A stretch of DNA of 64,000 nt from Desulfovirgula sp. Lineage in GTDB: Bacteria > Bacillota > Desulfotomaculia > Desulfotomaculales > Desulfovirgulaceae. Shown piece by piece: positions 20,700-30,856 of this stretch. The translations under genes were made by a program, and so were the position numbers. Positions within the stretch are counted from its first letter, which is position 1; every line of letters begins with the position of its first letter. Below the pieces are notes generated by a model, which was not told where the DNA came from, made no database searches, and worked only from the letters and a program-made list of their open reading frames with translations. The stretch covers positions 29,516 to 93,515 of the forward strand of contig DYEX01000121.1 of the NCBI GenBank assembly GCA_020725525.1, given 5' to 3'.

Positions 20700-21764
20700 A
20701 TGGCTAAAACCATGAAGGCATTTGTAATGCACGGCATTGGCAGGGTAGGGCTCATGGAAAAGCCAGTTCCCCAAGATCCTGGGCCAAACGATGCCATTAT
20801 AAAAACCACTGCGACGCTTGTTTGCACCTCCGACGTGCATACAGTCCACGGAGCTATTGGGGAACGGAAAGATCTCACCCTCGGCCATGAAGCAGTAGGA
20901 ATTATTTACAAACTGGGGAAAGCTGTTAAAGGGTTGAAAGAAGGCGACCGGGTAGTGGTCAACGCCATTACTCCCTGCTACAGGTGCGAAAATTGCCAGA
21001 GAGGATTCACCTCCCAGTGCACCCAGATGCTGGGCGGCTGGAGATTCGCCAACACCAAAGATGGAAGCATGGCCGAGTATTTCCACGTTAATGATGCTGA
21101 AGCGAACCTGGTACCCATCCCGGATTCTGTGTCTGATGAAGCGGCCCTGTACACCACCGATATGATGTCTACCGGTTTTATGGGGGCAGAACACGCCAGC
21201 ATTCCCCTGGGGGGAACAGTGGCAATATTCGGTCAGGGGCCGGTAGGTTTAATGGCCACGGCTGGAAGCCGGTTGCTGGGAGCGGGCCTCATCATTGCAG
21301 TGGAAACAGTACCCAAACGGCAGGAATTGGCCAGACATTTCGGAGCCGATGTGGTGGTGGACTTTGCCAAAGTAGATCCCGTGGAAGAAATTCTGCGGCT
21401 CACCGACGGCCAGGGAGTGGACTCGGCCATTGAAGCCTTTGGGGCACAGGAAACCTTTGAGAATTGCATCAAAGTAACCAGGCCGGGCGGCACCATCTCC
21501 AACATCGGGTATCACGGGGAAGGAGATTACATTAAAATTCCCCGCCTGGCCTGGGGAGTGGGCATGAGCGACAAGACCATCCGCACCGGCCTCTGCCCGG
21601 GCGGCAAGGAAAGGATGAAGAGGCTCCTGCGCCTCATAGAAACGGGCAGGATAGATCCCACACCCTTAACCACCCACCGCTTTAAATTCGAAGAGGTGGA
21701 AAAGGCTTTCCATCTGATGGCCACAAAAGAAGACGGCATAGTCAAGCCTTTGATCCTGTTCTAA
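20700..21764 (+). CDS. Zn-dependent secondary-alcohol (isopropanol-type) dehydrogenase
   Basis: MDR family; VCTSDVHTVHGAIGERKDLTLGHEAVG, AEYFHVNDAEANL, GLCPGGKERMKRL closely resemble the Thermoanaerobacter secondary ADH pattern; also CYRCENCQRGFTSQC. Confidence 0.88.
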   Translation: MAKTMKAFVMHGIGRVGLMEKPVPQDPGPNDAIIKTTATLVCTSDVHTVHGAIGERKDLTLGHEAVGIIYKLGKAVKGLKEGDRVVVNAITPCYRCENCQRGFTSQCTQMLGGWRFANTKDGSMAEYFHVNDAEANLVPIPDSVSDEAALYTTDMMSTGFMGAEHASIPLGGTVAIFGQGPVGLMATAGSRLLGAGLIIAVETVPKRQELARHFGADVVVDFAKVDPVEEILRLTDGQGVDSAIEAFGAQETFENCIKVTRPGGTISNIGYHGEGDYIKIPRLAWGVGMSDKTIRTGLCPGGKERMKRLLRLIETGRIDPTPLTTHRFKFEEVEKAFHLMATKEDGIVKPLILF

Positions 21765-21803
21765 GTCAAGGTCCCCACACCCAAAAAACTACAACCGGAC
21801 TTA

Positions 21804-21846
21804 AAGCCACCCTTCCTCCTGCGGAGGAATGAGGTGGTTTTTTGTG
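21804..21846 (+). terminator. Rho-independent terminator after the ADH
   Basis: CCACCCTTCCTCCTGCGGAGGAATGAGGTGGTTTTTT. Confidence 0.85.
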
Positions 21847-22003
21847 CTTTCGGAGTACCGCTGGCACTATTTTTCCAACGACTAAGGATATGCTTCTAAC
21901 AATTTAGCTTGAGTAGCACATACATATTTTCATTTGATGTACGGTTAAATTGTCCGGCCACAAGTGGCCAAAGTGTGTGCTTTACCGGGAGAGGGCTATT
22001 AGC

Positions 22004-23155
22004 ATGCAGCTTGCTTACCAGTTCAAAATACCGGAAATTATTTTTGGAAGGGGCTCCATCCGGCAGGTAGGTATTTGTGCCCGGCGAATGGGAGCGGAAA
22101 AGGTATTTCTGGTAACCGACCCCGGCATTATAAAAGCAGGGTGGGTAGACGCCGCCTTACCATTTTTGAAAAGCGAAGGCATAAAATACGAGGTGTGGCA
22201 GGGGGTCACTCCCAATCCCAGGGACTATGAGGTAGAGGGAGCCACCCGCGCTTACAAGGAGTCCAGGTGTGATGTCATAATGGCCATTGGTGGGGGCAGC
22301 CCGATTGACTTAGCCAAAGCAGTGGCCGTGATGTCCACTCACCCCGGAACCATTCATGATTACGAAGGAGTGGATAAGATCACCAATCCTCTTCCCCCCA
22401 TGATCATGGTTCCCACCACTGCCGGTTCAGGAGCAGACATAACTCGCTTTGCCGTGATTTTAGATACCACAAAAAGGAAAAAGATGATCCTGGTAAGCAA
22501 TACCTTAATCCCCGACATATCCATCACCGATCCCTTACTTTTAACCACGAAAGACCCGGAGCTGACTGCCAATACGGGCATGGATGCTCTAGCCCATGCC
22601 ATTGAAGCATATGTTTCCACCGCGGCCAGCTTTTTAACCGATTCTTACGCTTTGACGGCCATACGCCTGATATCCACCCACCTAAGAAAATCAGTATCCA
22701 GCAAAACCAATCTCCAGGCCAAGGACGCCATGGCTAAAGCCAGCCTTCTGGCAGCCGTGGCCTGTTCAAATGCATTAATTGGTGCGGTGCATGCCATAGC
22801 CCATCAGGTGGGAGGTATGTTTGACCTTCCGCACGGCAGGGTAAACGCCATGCTTCTTCCCCACGTCATGGAATATAACCTACCGGCGTGCATGGAAAGG
22901 CTTGGAGTAATTTGTCAAGCCCTGGGAGTGCCCGTCCAAAACCGGAGCCTCCGCGAAAAGGCCCGTTATACCATTGAAGAGATCAGGAATCTAGCCAGGG
23001 AAGTGGGAATAGATGATAAACTGTCCAATTATCATCTGTCACCTCAAGATCTGGAATTAATGGCTCAGAACGCACTTCAAGATGCCTGTATAATTACCAA
23101 CCCACGAGATATAGGAGGTGAGGAAATTTGTGAAATCCTCCGGCATGTTATTTGA
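22004..23155 (+). CDS. Iron-containing alcohol dehydrogenase
   Basis: IIFGRGSIRQVG, AIGGGSPIDLAKAVAVM, MVPTTAGSGAD, AIAHQVGGMFDLPHGRVNAMLLPHVMEYN. Confidence 0.95.
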   Translation: MQLAYQFKIPEIIFGRGSIRQVGICARRMGAEKVFLVTDPGIIKAGWVDAALPFLKSEGIKYEVWQGVTPNPRDYEVEGATRAYKESRCDVIMAIGGGSPIDLAKAVAVMSTHPGTIHDYEGVDKITNPLPPMIMVPTTAGSGADITRFAVILDTTKRKKMILVSNTLIPDISITDPLLLTTKDPELTANTGMDALAHAIEAYVSTAASFLTDSYALTAIRLISTHLRKSVSSKTNLQAKDAMAKASLLAAVACSNALIGAVHAIAHQVGGMFDLPHGRVNAMLLPHVMEYNLPACMERLGVICQALGVPVQNRSLREKARYTIEEIRNLAREVGIDDKLSNYHLSPQDLELMAQNALQDACIITNPRDIGGEEICEILRHVI

Positions 23156-24059
23156 CGAAACAAACAAAAGGATCATGACAGGTAACACTAACAGGATAAA
23201 TAAGATGAGTCAGTCTCTTAACGTGCTTGAAATGTTGAAGGAATTGGGGCAATTTTACCAGCACCCTCTCTTTTTTAAGAGTACCACTTTAGAGAAGCTA
23301 AGTGGCATTAAGACCACAAGCAAAACACATTATAGTGAGTTTAAACGCACCATTGCCTTTTTATCAGAAAAACATAAACAGCAAGGTGCAATATTAATCA
23401 AATTACATGACTTATTAGAACAAACACGACAAGAAATTCTTCTTCGCGAAAGAACCAGGATAGCTTCTGATTTGCATGATTCTGTCCTGCAAATACTTTT
23501 TGTGATAATGCTTTATATCGATCAATGCCTTGAAGAACTCCCTTCTTTTTCACCAACGCTTAGAAAACTCATTCTCCTGAAAAAGCTTGTTGATAATACA
23601 GCCAGGGAAGTCCGCAATGTGGTTTATCAACTATCATCAAATAAACAAAAATGCGGCCTGACAAAAAAACTGGAAAACCTGGTTCAATATCTTAACGCCA
23701 CCGGGTTGGTAAGTATACGATTAAACGTTCCTGGTTCCGAGCCGGAAATGCCGGAATTTATGAGCAAAAACATATACCACATAGTACAAGAAGCCTTGTT
23801 CAACGTGTTAAAGCATTCAATGGCCCGGGAAGCGAAGGTAAATATACTCTTCAAAGAAAAAGAAATTGAGCTGTCGGTTGTTGATACAGGAATAGGTATT
23901 TGCCCGAATATTTTTCACAAACTTAACGATGAGGAAATGAAGTTTGGTTTCAAAAATATGATCTGGAGGATAAAAAGTCTTAAGGGTTCCTTTGAGATCA
24001 AAAAGCCCGAGGCGGGGGGTACGGAAATACGTGCCGTGATCCCATTCCAGAGGGGGTAA
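23130..24059 (+). CDS. Sensor histidine kinase, HisKA_3/NarL-type
   Basis: RERTRIASDLHDSVLQILFVIML H-box; HATPase DTGIGICPNIF; likely GTG start at 23130 with aggaggtgagg upstream. Confidence 0.88.
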   Translation: MKSSGMLFDETNKRIMTGNTNRINKMSQSLNVLEMLKELGQFYQHPLFFKSTTLEKLSGIKTTSKTHYSEFKRTIAFLSEKHKQQGAILIKLHDLLEQTRQEILLRERTRIASDLHDSVLQILFVIMLYIDQCLEELPSFSPTLRKLILLKKLVDNTAREVRNVVYQLSSNKQKCGLTKKLENLVQYLNATGLVSIRLNVPGSEPEMPEFMSKNIYHIVQEALFNVLKHSMAREAKVNILFKEKEIELSVVDTGIGICPNIFHKLNDEEMKFGFKNMIWRIKSLKGSFEIKKPEAGGTEIRAVIPFQRG

Positions 24060-24065
24060 AAGTAG

Positions 24066-24734
24066 ATGCAGGTTATCTCCCTTATCATTGTGGACGATCA
24101 TGAAATAATAAGGGAAGGCCTTAAAGCAGCCCTGCAAAAGGACCCGGGTTTTCAAATTGCAGGGGAAGCCGCATGCGGCAGAGAACTACTGCAACTCCTT
24201 AAAGCCACGACGGCCGATGTAGTCCTTTTGGACGACCGCCTGCCCGGGGAAAGCGGGATTGACCTGTGCGCACGCCTGACCGGACAATATCCAGCCTTGA
24301 AAGTGATCATCCTTACCGCCTATGGGGAGCAGCGGGACTCCGTCGTCAAGGCCGCCATGGCTGGTGCCAGGGGTTTCCTCCTGAAAAACGTACCCCTGCC
24401 GGAACTGAGACACGCCATAAGGTCAGTGGCTAAGGGAGAAGTGGTCATAGACCCCCAGGTGGCCATGCATCTTATCGCCAGCCTCAAAAAAATGCCGCCT
24501 GCCAAAGCCACCCCGACATGTCTCCTTACTCCACAACAGGAAGCCATCGCCAGACTTGTGGCCCAGGGTTTTACAAACCGGGAAATAGCCCAGCAGCTTT
24601 ACTTGAGCACGAATACGGTTAAATTTCATGTTCAAAATCTTCTGCGCAAGCTGGAGGTTCGTAACCGGGTGGCTCTCGCCAACAAACTCCAGGAAGTATC
24701 CGGCGGTTTTTCAAAAAAACAGAATAGCCCTTAA
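24066..24734 (+). CDS. LuxR/NarL-family response regulator
   Basis: IIVDDHEIIREGLKAAL, VLLDDRLPGESGIDL, HTH LTPQQEAIARLVAQGFTNREIAQQLYLSTNTVKFHVQNLLRKLEV. Confidence 0.95.
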   Translation: MQVISLIIVDDHEIIREGLKAALQKDPGFQIAGEAACGRELLQLLKATTADVVLLDDRLPGESGIDLCARLTGQYPALKVIILTAYGEQRDSVVKAAMAGARGFLLKNVPLPELRHAIRSVAKGEVVIDPQVAMHLIASLKKMPPAKATPTCLLTPQQEAIARLVAQGFTNREIAQQLYLSTNTVKFHVQNLLRKLEVRNRVALANKLQEVSGGFSKKQNSP

Positions 24735-24758
24735 ATGTCTTTAAAACCACCGCACTCC

Positions 24759-26036
24759 CTATCGTCCGAAAAACAGCCTGGGCACAAACAGGGTGGCACC
24801 GGGGAAGCAGGTGACAAACAAGAGTACAGCAAAGCAAACGGCTACCCAGAACCAGATGGGTTTGAGCAAGCGAGCGACGGGAACACCGCAGGCCATGGAT
24901 GCCGTGTAGAGCAGCACACCCACCGGGGGGGTCAACATTCCTATAGTAAGATTCAGGCAAACCACCAATCCGAAATGAACTGGATCCAGGCCCAGGTGAT
25001 TTACTATGGGCATGAATACCGGAACCAGGATGATAACCGCCGCGATGGTTTCCATAATCATGCCTACCCCCAGGAGGAGCAGGTTTACCAGCAGGAGGAC
25101 CAGCCAGGGATTCTGGGTAAACTCCAGCATGCCCCGGGCAATCCGCTGGGGCACCTCGTCCAGGGTCAACGTCCAGCCTAAAATGTTGGCCATGGCCACA
25201 ACGAGCATAATAGCACCGCTGAGAACTCCGGTTTTTACGCAAATGGGGCCCAGATCGCGTATTTTTATCTTTTTGTACACAAAATGCCCTATTAGAAAAG
25301 TAAGCGCTGAAGCCAGAGCCGCCGACTCAGTGGGGGTGCAAATCCCTAAAGCAATGGAAGCCAGCACCGCTACCGGAGCAGCCAGCGAAAAGAAGGCCCG
25401 TTTGAAGGTATACCATACGTAACCGAACCCCTGCCACCGGGTAACCGGCCACTTGTGCTTCCGGCCGACCACATATACCGTAAGGGCCAGAGCCACGGCC
25501 AGATAGAGGCCGGGCATGATGCCGGCAAAGAACAACTCCCCAATGGATATTCCGGCACTAACCCCATATACCACCAGGATGAGACCGGGAGGGAGAATGG
25601 GGCCCAGCACCGAAACTGCGCTCACCAAACAGGTGCCAAATACCTCGTCGTAACCCTCTCTTTTCATTTCACGGTAGAGGGTGGAACCCAGAAGAGCAGC
25701 TTCCGCGTTGGCCGAGCCCAGCGGGCCGCCGAGCAGAGCTCCCAGAACCACCATGACGTAAGCCAAACCGCCCTTTACCTGACCCACCAGGGCACGGGCG
25801 AAATCAGCCAGCCGCTCCACATCACCGGACCGTTCCATCAGCTCCCCGGCTAAAATGAACAGCGGGATGGCCAGCAGGCTGTAATTGTCCGTGGCTGCAA
25901 ACATCCTCTGCGGGAGCATGGTCAGCAACAGGGGTTCCCGCATCACTGCCATGTGAACCATGCCGCTGATGCCCAGCACGAAGGCGATGGGAATACCCAG
26001 TAACAGTGTGAACAGAAAAGCCGCCCCCACCATCAT
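24759..26036 (-). CDS. dctM: TRAP transporter large permease (DctM)
   Basis: 425 aa TM protein; GLVVCLNLTIGMLTPPVGVLLYTAS; adjacent to DctQ and DctP. Confidence 0.94.
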   Translation of the reverse strand: MMVGAAFLFTLLLGIPIAFVLGISGMVHMAVMREPLLLTMLPQRMFAATDNYSLLAIPLFILAGELMERSGDVERLADFARALVGQVKGGLAYVMVVLGALLGGPLGSANAEAALLGSTLYREMKREGYDEVFGTCLVSAVSVLGPILPPGLILVVYGVSAGISIGELFFAGIMPGLYLAVALALTVYVVGRKHKWPVTRWQGFGYVWYTFKRAFFSLAAPVAVLASIALGICTPTESAALASALTFLIGHFVYKKIKIRDLGPICVKTGVLSGAIMLVVAMANILGWTLTLDEVPQRIARGMLEFTQNPWLVLLLVNLLLLGVGMIMETIAAVIILVPVFMPIVNHLGLDPVHFGLVVCLNLTIGMLTPPVGVLLYTASMACGVPVARLLKPIWFWVAVCFAVLLFVTCFPGATLFVPRLFFGR

Positions 26037-26527
26037 CTGCTACCTTCCCCTTTGGTCAGGAGATCACCTATCGAAACCGCAAAGCGTACCAGCATCATAG
26101 CCGCTGCCACCGGAATTACTCCGTAGACCCAGTACATGGGAAGACGCATTGCCGGTGAACGCTGTTCCACAATGGAGAGCGACATCACCAGGCGGCTGCC
26201 ATAATAAAGCACCACCACGAGAAATACCGCCACCAGAACATGCGCCACAAGCATCATAGCCTTACCGAACCTGTGGGGAAGGCGGCCGACCAATAAATCC
26301 ACTTTAGCCAGTGCGTCGGTCCGCAAAGCCATATAACCGCCAAAAAAAGAAATGAACACCAGCAGGTAGCGGGCCAGTTCATCCCCCCACACCAGAGGCG
26401 ATTTCAGGAAATAACGCCAGATCACCTGAGCCAAAATCACCAGCGTTTGTACCAGAACCGCCATCCCGGTAAGTACTTCCGCCAGCCGGCCCAAAAAGCC
26501 ATCCAGGACCCTTAAAAGTGATACCAC
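26033..26527 (-). CDS. dctQ: TRAP transporter small permease (DctQ)
   Basis: VIWRYFLKSPLVWGDELARYLLVFISFFGGYMALRTDALAKVDLLV. Confidence 0.9.
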   Translation of the reverse strand: MVSLLRVLDGFLGRLAEVLTGMAVLVQTLVILAQVIWRYFLKSPLVWGDELARYLLVFISFFGGYMALRTDALAKVDLLVGRLPHRFGKAMMLVAHVLVAVFLVVVLYYGSRLVMSLSIVEQRSPAMRLPMYWVYGVIPVAAAMMLVRFAVSIGDLLTKGEGSR

Positions 26528-26549
26528 AGTTTTTGCACCCCCGTTGTTG

Positions 26550-26584
26550 ATGGGTGAGGGCAGACTTCCTGAAGGTCTGCCCTC
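26550..26584 (-). terminator. Intercistronic hairpin between dctQM and the downstream dctP
   Basis: Perfect GAGGGCAGAC / GTCTGCCCTC inverted repeat. Confidence 0.6.
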
Positions 26585-26597
26585 ATTAAATAACTAT

Positions 26598-27701
26598 TTA
26601 AGAACCTTTTTTCTTCTGGGATTCCACATATTCCACGAACTGCTTAACCAGGGGATGGGCATTCTCATATTTTTGGTAGACCGTGGCAGTGGCTTTCTGG
26701 AACAAATCCTTATTGGGCAACTCGGTAATGGTTACTCCCCTGAGACGCAACTCGTTAGCGCACTTCTCATCCAGCTCTTTTATCTGCTGGAGGTTGTAAT
26801 CCACCGCCTCTCGGGCAGCTTCCTGAATAATCCTTTTATCTTCGTCCGACAGAGATTTCCACCGTTCTTCGCTCATGAGCAGGATGGCCGGCCAGGTAAA
26901 GTGACGGGAAAGGGTCACATACCTGGCCACCTCGTAGTGCTTTTCCATGAGGATGGCTGAAAGGTCCATTTCCAGGCCGTCGATAACCCTGTTCTGCAGA
27001 GCACTGTAGATCTCGCCGTAGGGCAAAGGAGTAGGGGCAGCCCCCAGGGCCTTGAAAATATCAATGTGCAGCGGGCTCTGAGCGACGCGGATCTTCTTGC
27101 CGGCCAGATCCTGCGGTTTGGTAACGGGCTTGTCCAGGGTTACAAAATGCCTGAATCCGGCATCGTAAATGGCCAGTCCCTTAACCTTGATCTCGGAAAG
27201 GCCATCGAGCAGCTGGCGCGCAGCTTCGCTGGTCATAATCTTTTTCCATTCATCATAGCTTTCGATTAAAAAAGGCATCTGCAGGGCAGTAACGATGGGC
27301 GTCCAGCCAGCCAGGGGAGCAGCGGAAATCTCCGCCATGTCCAGTGCCCCGCTCTGGAGTTGTTCGAAAAGCTCACGGTCGTCCCCCAATTGGCGAGCAG
27401 GGTAAATGGTTATCTTAATGCGGCCCTGGCTTTTCTCCTCTACCAGCCTGGCAAATCTATCGGCAGCCAGGTGCATGGGGTGGGTTGGCTGCACCACGTG
27501 GGCAAGCCTCATCTCCATTTGGGGTTTTTGAGCAGCCACCTTCCCATTTTCCGAACCCGCCTTTTTGCCTCCCGCACACCCGCCCAGGATAATGAGGCTA
27601 AAAGCCAGCATCAGCAAAAGCACCAGGGGTTTGTGCAGGCGATCTTTTTTTATCTTAACTCCAAATTCCAAATTAACAGTCCTCATTGGGCTCACCTCCA
27701 T
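26598..27701 (-). CDS. dctP: TRAP transporter solute-binding protein (DctP)
   Basis: Lipobox ILGGCAGG; MRLAHVVQPTHPMHLAADRFARLVEEKSQGRIKITIYPARQLGDDREL. Confidence 0.94.
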   Translation of the reverse strand: MEVSPMRTVNLEFGVKIKKDRLHKPLVLLLMLAFSLIILGGCAGGKKAGSENGKVAAQKPQMEMRLAHVVQPTHPMHLAADRFARLVEEKSQGRIKITIYPARQLGDDRELFEQLQSGALDMAEISAAPLAGWTPIVTALQMPFLIESYDEWKKIMTSEAARQLLDGLSEIKVKGLAIYDAGFRHFVTLDKPVTKPQDLAGKKIRVAQSPLHIDIFKALGAAPTPLPYGEIYSALQNRVIDGLEMDLSAILMEKHYEVARYVTLSRHFTWPAILLMSEERWKSLSDEDKRIIQEAAREAVDYNLQQIKELDEKCANELRLRGVTITELPNKDLFQKATATVYQKYENAHPLVKQFVEYVESQKKKGS

Positions 27702-27752
27702 ATAAGATATAAAAACTAAAAACTGCCTGTTTAAACTGGTAAAGGTCAGCTC

Positions 27753-28583
27753 TTAGAAATCATATTCCATCGCCATTTTCCTCATTTTTCCGATCATTTT
27801 TTCCAGTTCGGCTATTAAAGCTGAAATCTCTTCGCTTTCGGCAGCCTGTTCCTGGGAAGAAGCCACCATTTCCTCGATCATTCTGGTGATGTCCAGAATG
27901 TTTTCTTTAATGTTTTCCAGCATTCCGGCGCTGTCCTTCACCGAGGAGCGGGTCTTGGCAGCCATTTTTCTGATTTCATTGGCCACCACACTAAACCCCC
28001 TCCCCTGTTCACCTGCCCGGGCCGCCTCAATAGCCGCATTTATTCCCAACAGGTGGGTCTGTTCGGCCACTTCCTGAATAAGGGACAGCACACTATCCAG
28101 GTTTTGGATGTCTTCCCGGACGGACTGGGCATTTTGGGCCAGCTTCGCATTGTTATTGGCAATTTGCTGGGCACTGGCAGCCATCTCCGCAGCACTGGAA
28201 CTGAGGCCGCCGCAATAGCTCTCCAGTTCAGCGGCCATTTTTTTCAGCTCTTCTTGCTTTATGGTGGGAATACTGATGGCTATACAGCCGACCACCTCGC
28301 CATGCTCGTTTTTAATGGGCGAGGCCATGGCTAAAAAAGGTACCCCGTATTTTTCCTCGGGAATCAACACCACGCTTCTCTGACCGGTTCTAATTACCCT
28401 GTCCGAAGCACTCCCTTCCCGGAATTTTTCCCCTACACCCAGACCAAGCTTCACCACCCCTTCAAAATAAAAAAGGTACTTTTCCCGGTCGGCCACGGCA
28501 AGGGTTACATTTTTGCCAAGAGCTTCCACAAAATATTTAGCTGCTGCAACCACAGTATCTAAAATGGTTCCGCTATCCTCCAC
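27753..28583 (-). CDS. Soluble methyl-accepting chemotaxis-type sensory protein
   Basis: C-terminal MCP hairpin [32 protein letters not shown]-terminal PAS/cache-like domain; no TM segment. Confidence 0.9.
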   Translation of the reverse strand: MEDSGTILDTVVAAAKYFVEALGKNVTLAVADREKYLFYFEGVVKLGLGVGEKFREGSASDRVIRTGQRSVVLIPEEKYGVPFLAMASPIKNEHGEVVGCIAISIPTIKQEELKKMAAELESYCGGLSSSAAEMAASAQQIANNNAKLAQNAQSVREDIQNLDSVLSLIQEVAEQTHLLGINAAIEAARAGEQGRGFSVVANEIRKMAAKTRSSVKDSAGMLENIKENILDITRMIEEMVASSQEQAAESEEISALIAELEKMIGKMRKMAMEYDF

Positions 28584-28729
28584 GCCCTTTCCCTCCCTAA
28601 TGCCGCCTTATGAGCACCCGCATGGTATCCCCCCCCCGGGCGGCGGTCACCCTCCTGGCTTAACAAAAAAATAACACAACTATAATGTTGTTGAGCTGAA
28701 ATTTCCCCGAATCCACCCAAAAATCTCTT

Positions 28730-28757
28730 GAACGGTTAGTTCTTTCTCTTAAACGGT
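28730..28757 (-). promoter_or_regulatory. 21-bp-spaced ACCGTTYAAGAGA direct repeat upstream of the MCP gene
   Basis: Minus strand: AACCGTTTAAGAGAAAGAACTAACCGTTCAAGAGA; spacing exactly 21 bp. Confidence 0.6.
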
Positions 28758-29245
28758 TATAATGATTCAGCCGCCCTTTCCAGGCCCAAACCGGCCAGAG
28801 TTTCTGGAGTAGGACAACCGGTGAGAGGATCCCATCCCCTCTCCTGATAGTAGTCGTCCAGCAAAGCCTGCAGCTCTTGAGGCTCCAGCCTTCGTTGACG
28901 GTAATAGTCTTCCAGGTATTCTTTCCCGTCTGGAGTACTCTTTTCCGTAAGCCATATTTTCGGGAAAGAGTCATCGTCCCGGTGGAATCCCTCTCTCACG
29001 TTCAGGACCTTTAGTAAATTGAAAACCCGCTCCCCTGCTCTCTTCAGTTCTCCGGCAGTGGTTTGCAACCCGGTGACGGCAGAATAAACCTCGGCCAGGT
29101 TCTGCAGATGTAAAAAACCGGGTATGTTGTACATGATACATACGCCCAGGCAATCCATAACCTGACCGGAATCCTGGACATGGCGGGTCAGCCTGCCCAC
29201 ATTTAAGCAGAATACCAGGATTACACCGGCGGTAAAACAGCCCAT
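28757..29245 (-). pseudogene. Aldehyde:ferredoxin oxidoreductase C-terminal remnant
   Basis: VQDSGQVMDCLGVCIMYNIPGFLHLQNLAEVYSAVTGLQTTAGELKRAGERVFNLLKVLNVREGFHRDDDSFPKIWLTE... DYYQERGWDPLTGCPTPETLAGLGL is the AOR C-terminal region; N-terminal ~400 aa absent. Confidence 0.82.
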
Positions 29246-29254
29246 AACCGGCTT

Positions 29255-30640
29255 CTATTGTAAATACGCTCCTGGCCTTGCGGTTAACGTCGCTCCGTAC
29301 CAGAGATGGCGAAGATGTTCCAGCGATAGCTTCCCCCGTAAGAGGCATTTCATCACCCAGCCCGCCGTAGACAACAGGTAAAGGGGCCTGCCGTAGGCCC
29401 AGCGGTAAAGACCAGCTAACTCCCGGTAGAACTCCGATAAGGGCAATTTAGTGGGTAAAACTGCATGCAAAAGGTCAAAAAGGTCATAATTAAAAGAAGT
29501 TATGCGTTCCTTTACCTGGTCGAAAAGCTCAGTACCGGGCAAAGGGGTGAGAACGCTGAAATAGGGTTGGTTGAGCTTCAGCCGTCTGATATACTCCCGC
29601 AACTTTTGAAAGTCCAATCTGGTAAACTGCGGGTCCACAATAAAGGAAGCATATACACCGATCTTCATTCTTTGCAGGAACTTTAAGGCTCGCTCGTTAT
29701 TTTCCACGCTGTTGCGTTTGTCCACCTGTTCCAAACCTTCCTGGTCCATTTTCTCAAACCCGATAAAGACCTGATTTAAACCAACCTCTTTCCACTGGGC
29801 CACGATTTCCGGGTGGGAAACAATGGTATCGCTGCGGGCCTGAATGATATATCTCCTGGCCGGAAGCCGCTCCCCTTTGATGAGGGCGGCAATTTGAGCT
29901 GCCCTGTTTACATCGGTTAAAAAGTTGTCGTCGGTGAACAGTACATCTCCCGGGGGGAGCTGGGCCAGTTCTTCTAACACCCGCTCGGGACTCATGGCCC
30001 TGAATTTGCCCCTCTGAAAACGCCACACGCTGCAGAAATTGCACCGGAAAGGGCAGCCCCGGGAAGTTTCTACGGTTATCAGGGGGCGACGGAAACCGAG
30101 AAAATATCGCTCCCGGTAATCTTTGACCAGAGATCGCCGGGGAAAGGGCACTTCATCCAGATTGGCCAGTAAAGGCCGGAGGCCGGTGAAAAACTGGCCC
30201 TCGGGACGGTTTAACACCAGGCCCTGCACTCCAGACAGCTCTTCCCCACCCTCCAGGGCTGCTAACATCTCCGGGGTGGTAGTTTCCCCTTCACCCACCA
30301 CCACCGCATCAATTGCCGGATCAAAAAAGTCTTCCGGGCTAAGGGAAGCATGGTGCCCGCCCACAAACACAAACAGTTGCGGGTTAATTTGTTTAAAGGC
30401 CCGGGCCAGCTCCACCACCTGGTAGGTATCTACCGTAAAAGAGCAGCTTATACCCACTGCCCGGGGCGCAAATTCTTGTATTACGTTTACCGGTAACCGG
30501 CCATCGATCAGGTCAACAATTTTTACCTGGTGGGCAGTGAGGGCTCCTGCTACAATTTCCAGGCCGAGGGGTTCGGCGCGGATCACGCTTTTAAACCCCA
30601 GGCCATCCCTGGGCCGGGGCTGCACCAAGAGTACGTGCAT
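29255..30640 (-). CDS. B12-binding-domain radical SAM protein
   Basis: VETSRGCPFRCNFCSVWRFQRGKFR; FVFVGGHHASLSPEDFF; VVGEGETTTPEMLAAL. Confidence 0.93.
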   Translation of the reverse strand: MHVLLVQPRPRDGLGFKSVIRAEPLGLEIVAGALTAHQVKIVDLIDGRLPVNVIQEFAPRAVGISCSFTVDTYQVVELARAFKQINPQLFVFVGGHHASLSPEDFFDPAIDAVVVGEGETTTPEMLAALEGGEELSGVQGLVLNRPEGQFFTGLRPLLANLDEVPFPRRSLVKDYRERYFLGFRRPLITVETSRGCPFRCNFCSVWRFQRGKFRAMSPERVLEELAQLPPGDVLFTDDNFLTDVNRAAQIAALIKGERLPARRYIIQARSDTIVSHPEIVAQWKEVGLNQVFIGFEKMDQEGLEQVDKRNSVENNERALKFLQRMKIGVYASFIVDPQFTRLDFQKLREYIRRLKLNQPYFSVLTPLPGTELFDQVKERITSFNYDLFDLLHAVLPTKLPLSEFYRELAGLYRWAYGRPLYLLSTAGWVMKCLLRGKLSLEHLRHLWYGATLTARPGAYLQ

Positions 30641-30856
30641 AACGGATCCCCTCCATCAACTTCACCGCTCAGATACTTTTTCTTCGTGCCCGCTCATTTA
30701 CGTACTCTTCTGGCATGCACCGCAATTAAAAAGGTTAATCAAGCTCCCACCAGTTACGCCCCTTTTTACACCGGTATTTCCCGCCCGGATTGCAGCCAGT
30801 TCAAAAGCCGCTCCACCGGCGGGCCGGAACCCTGTGGTCCCGACCCGCATGCGTGT

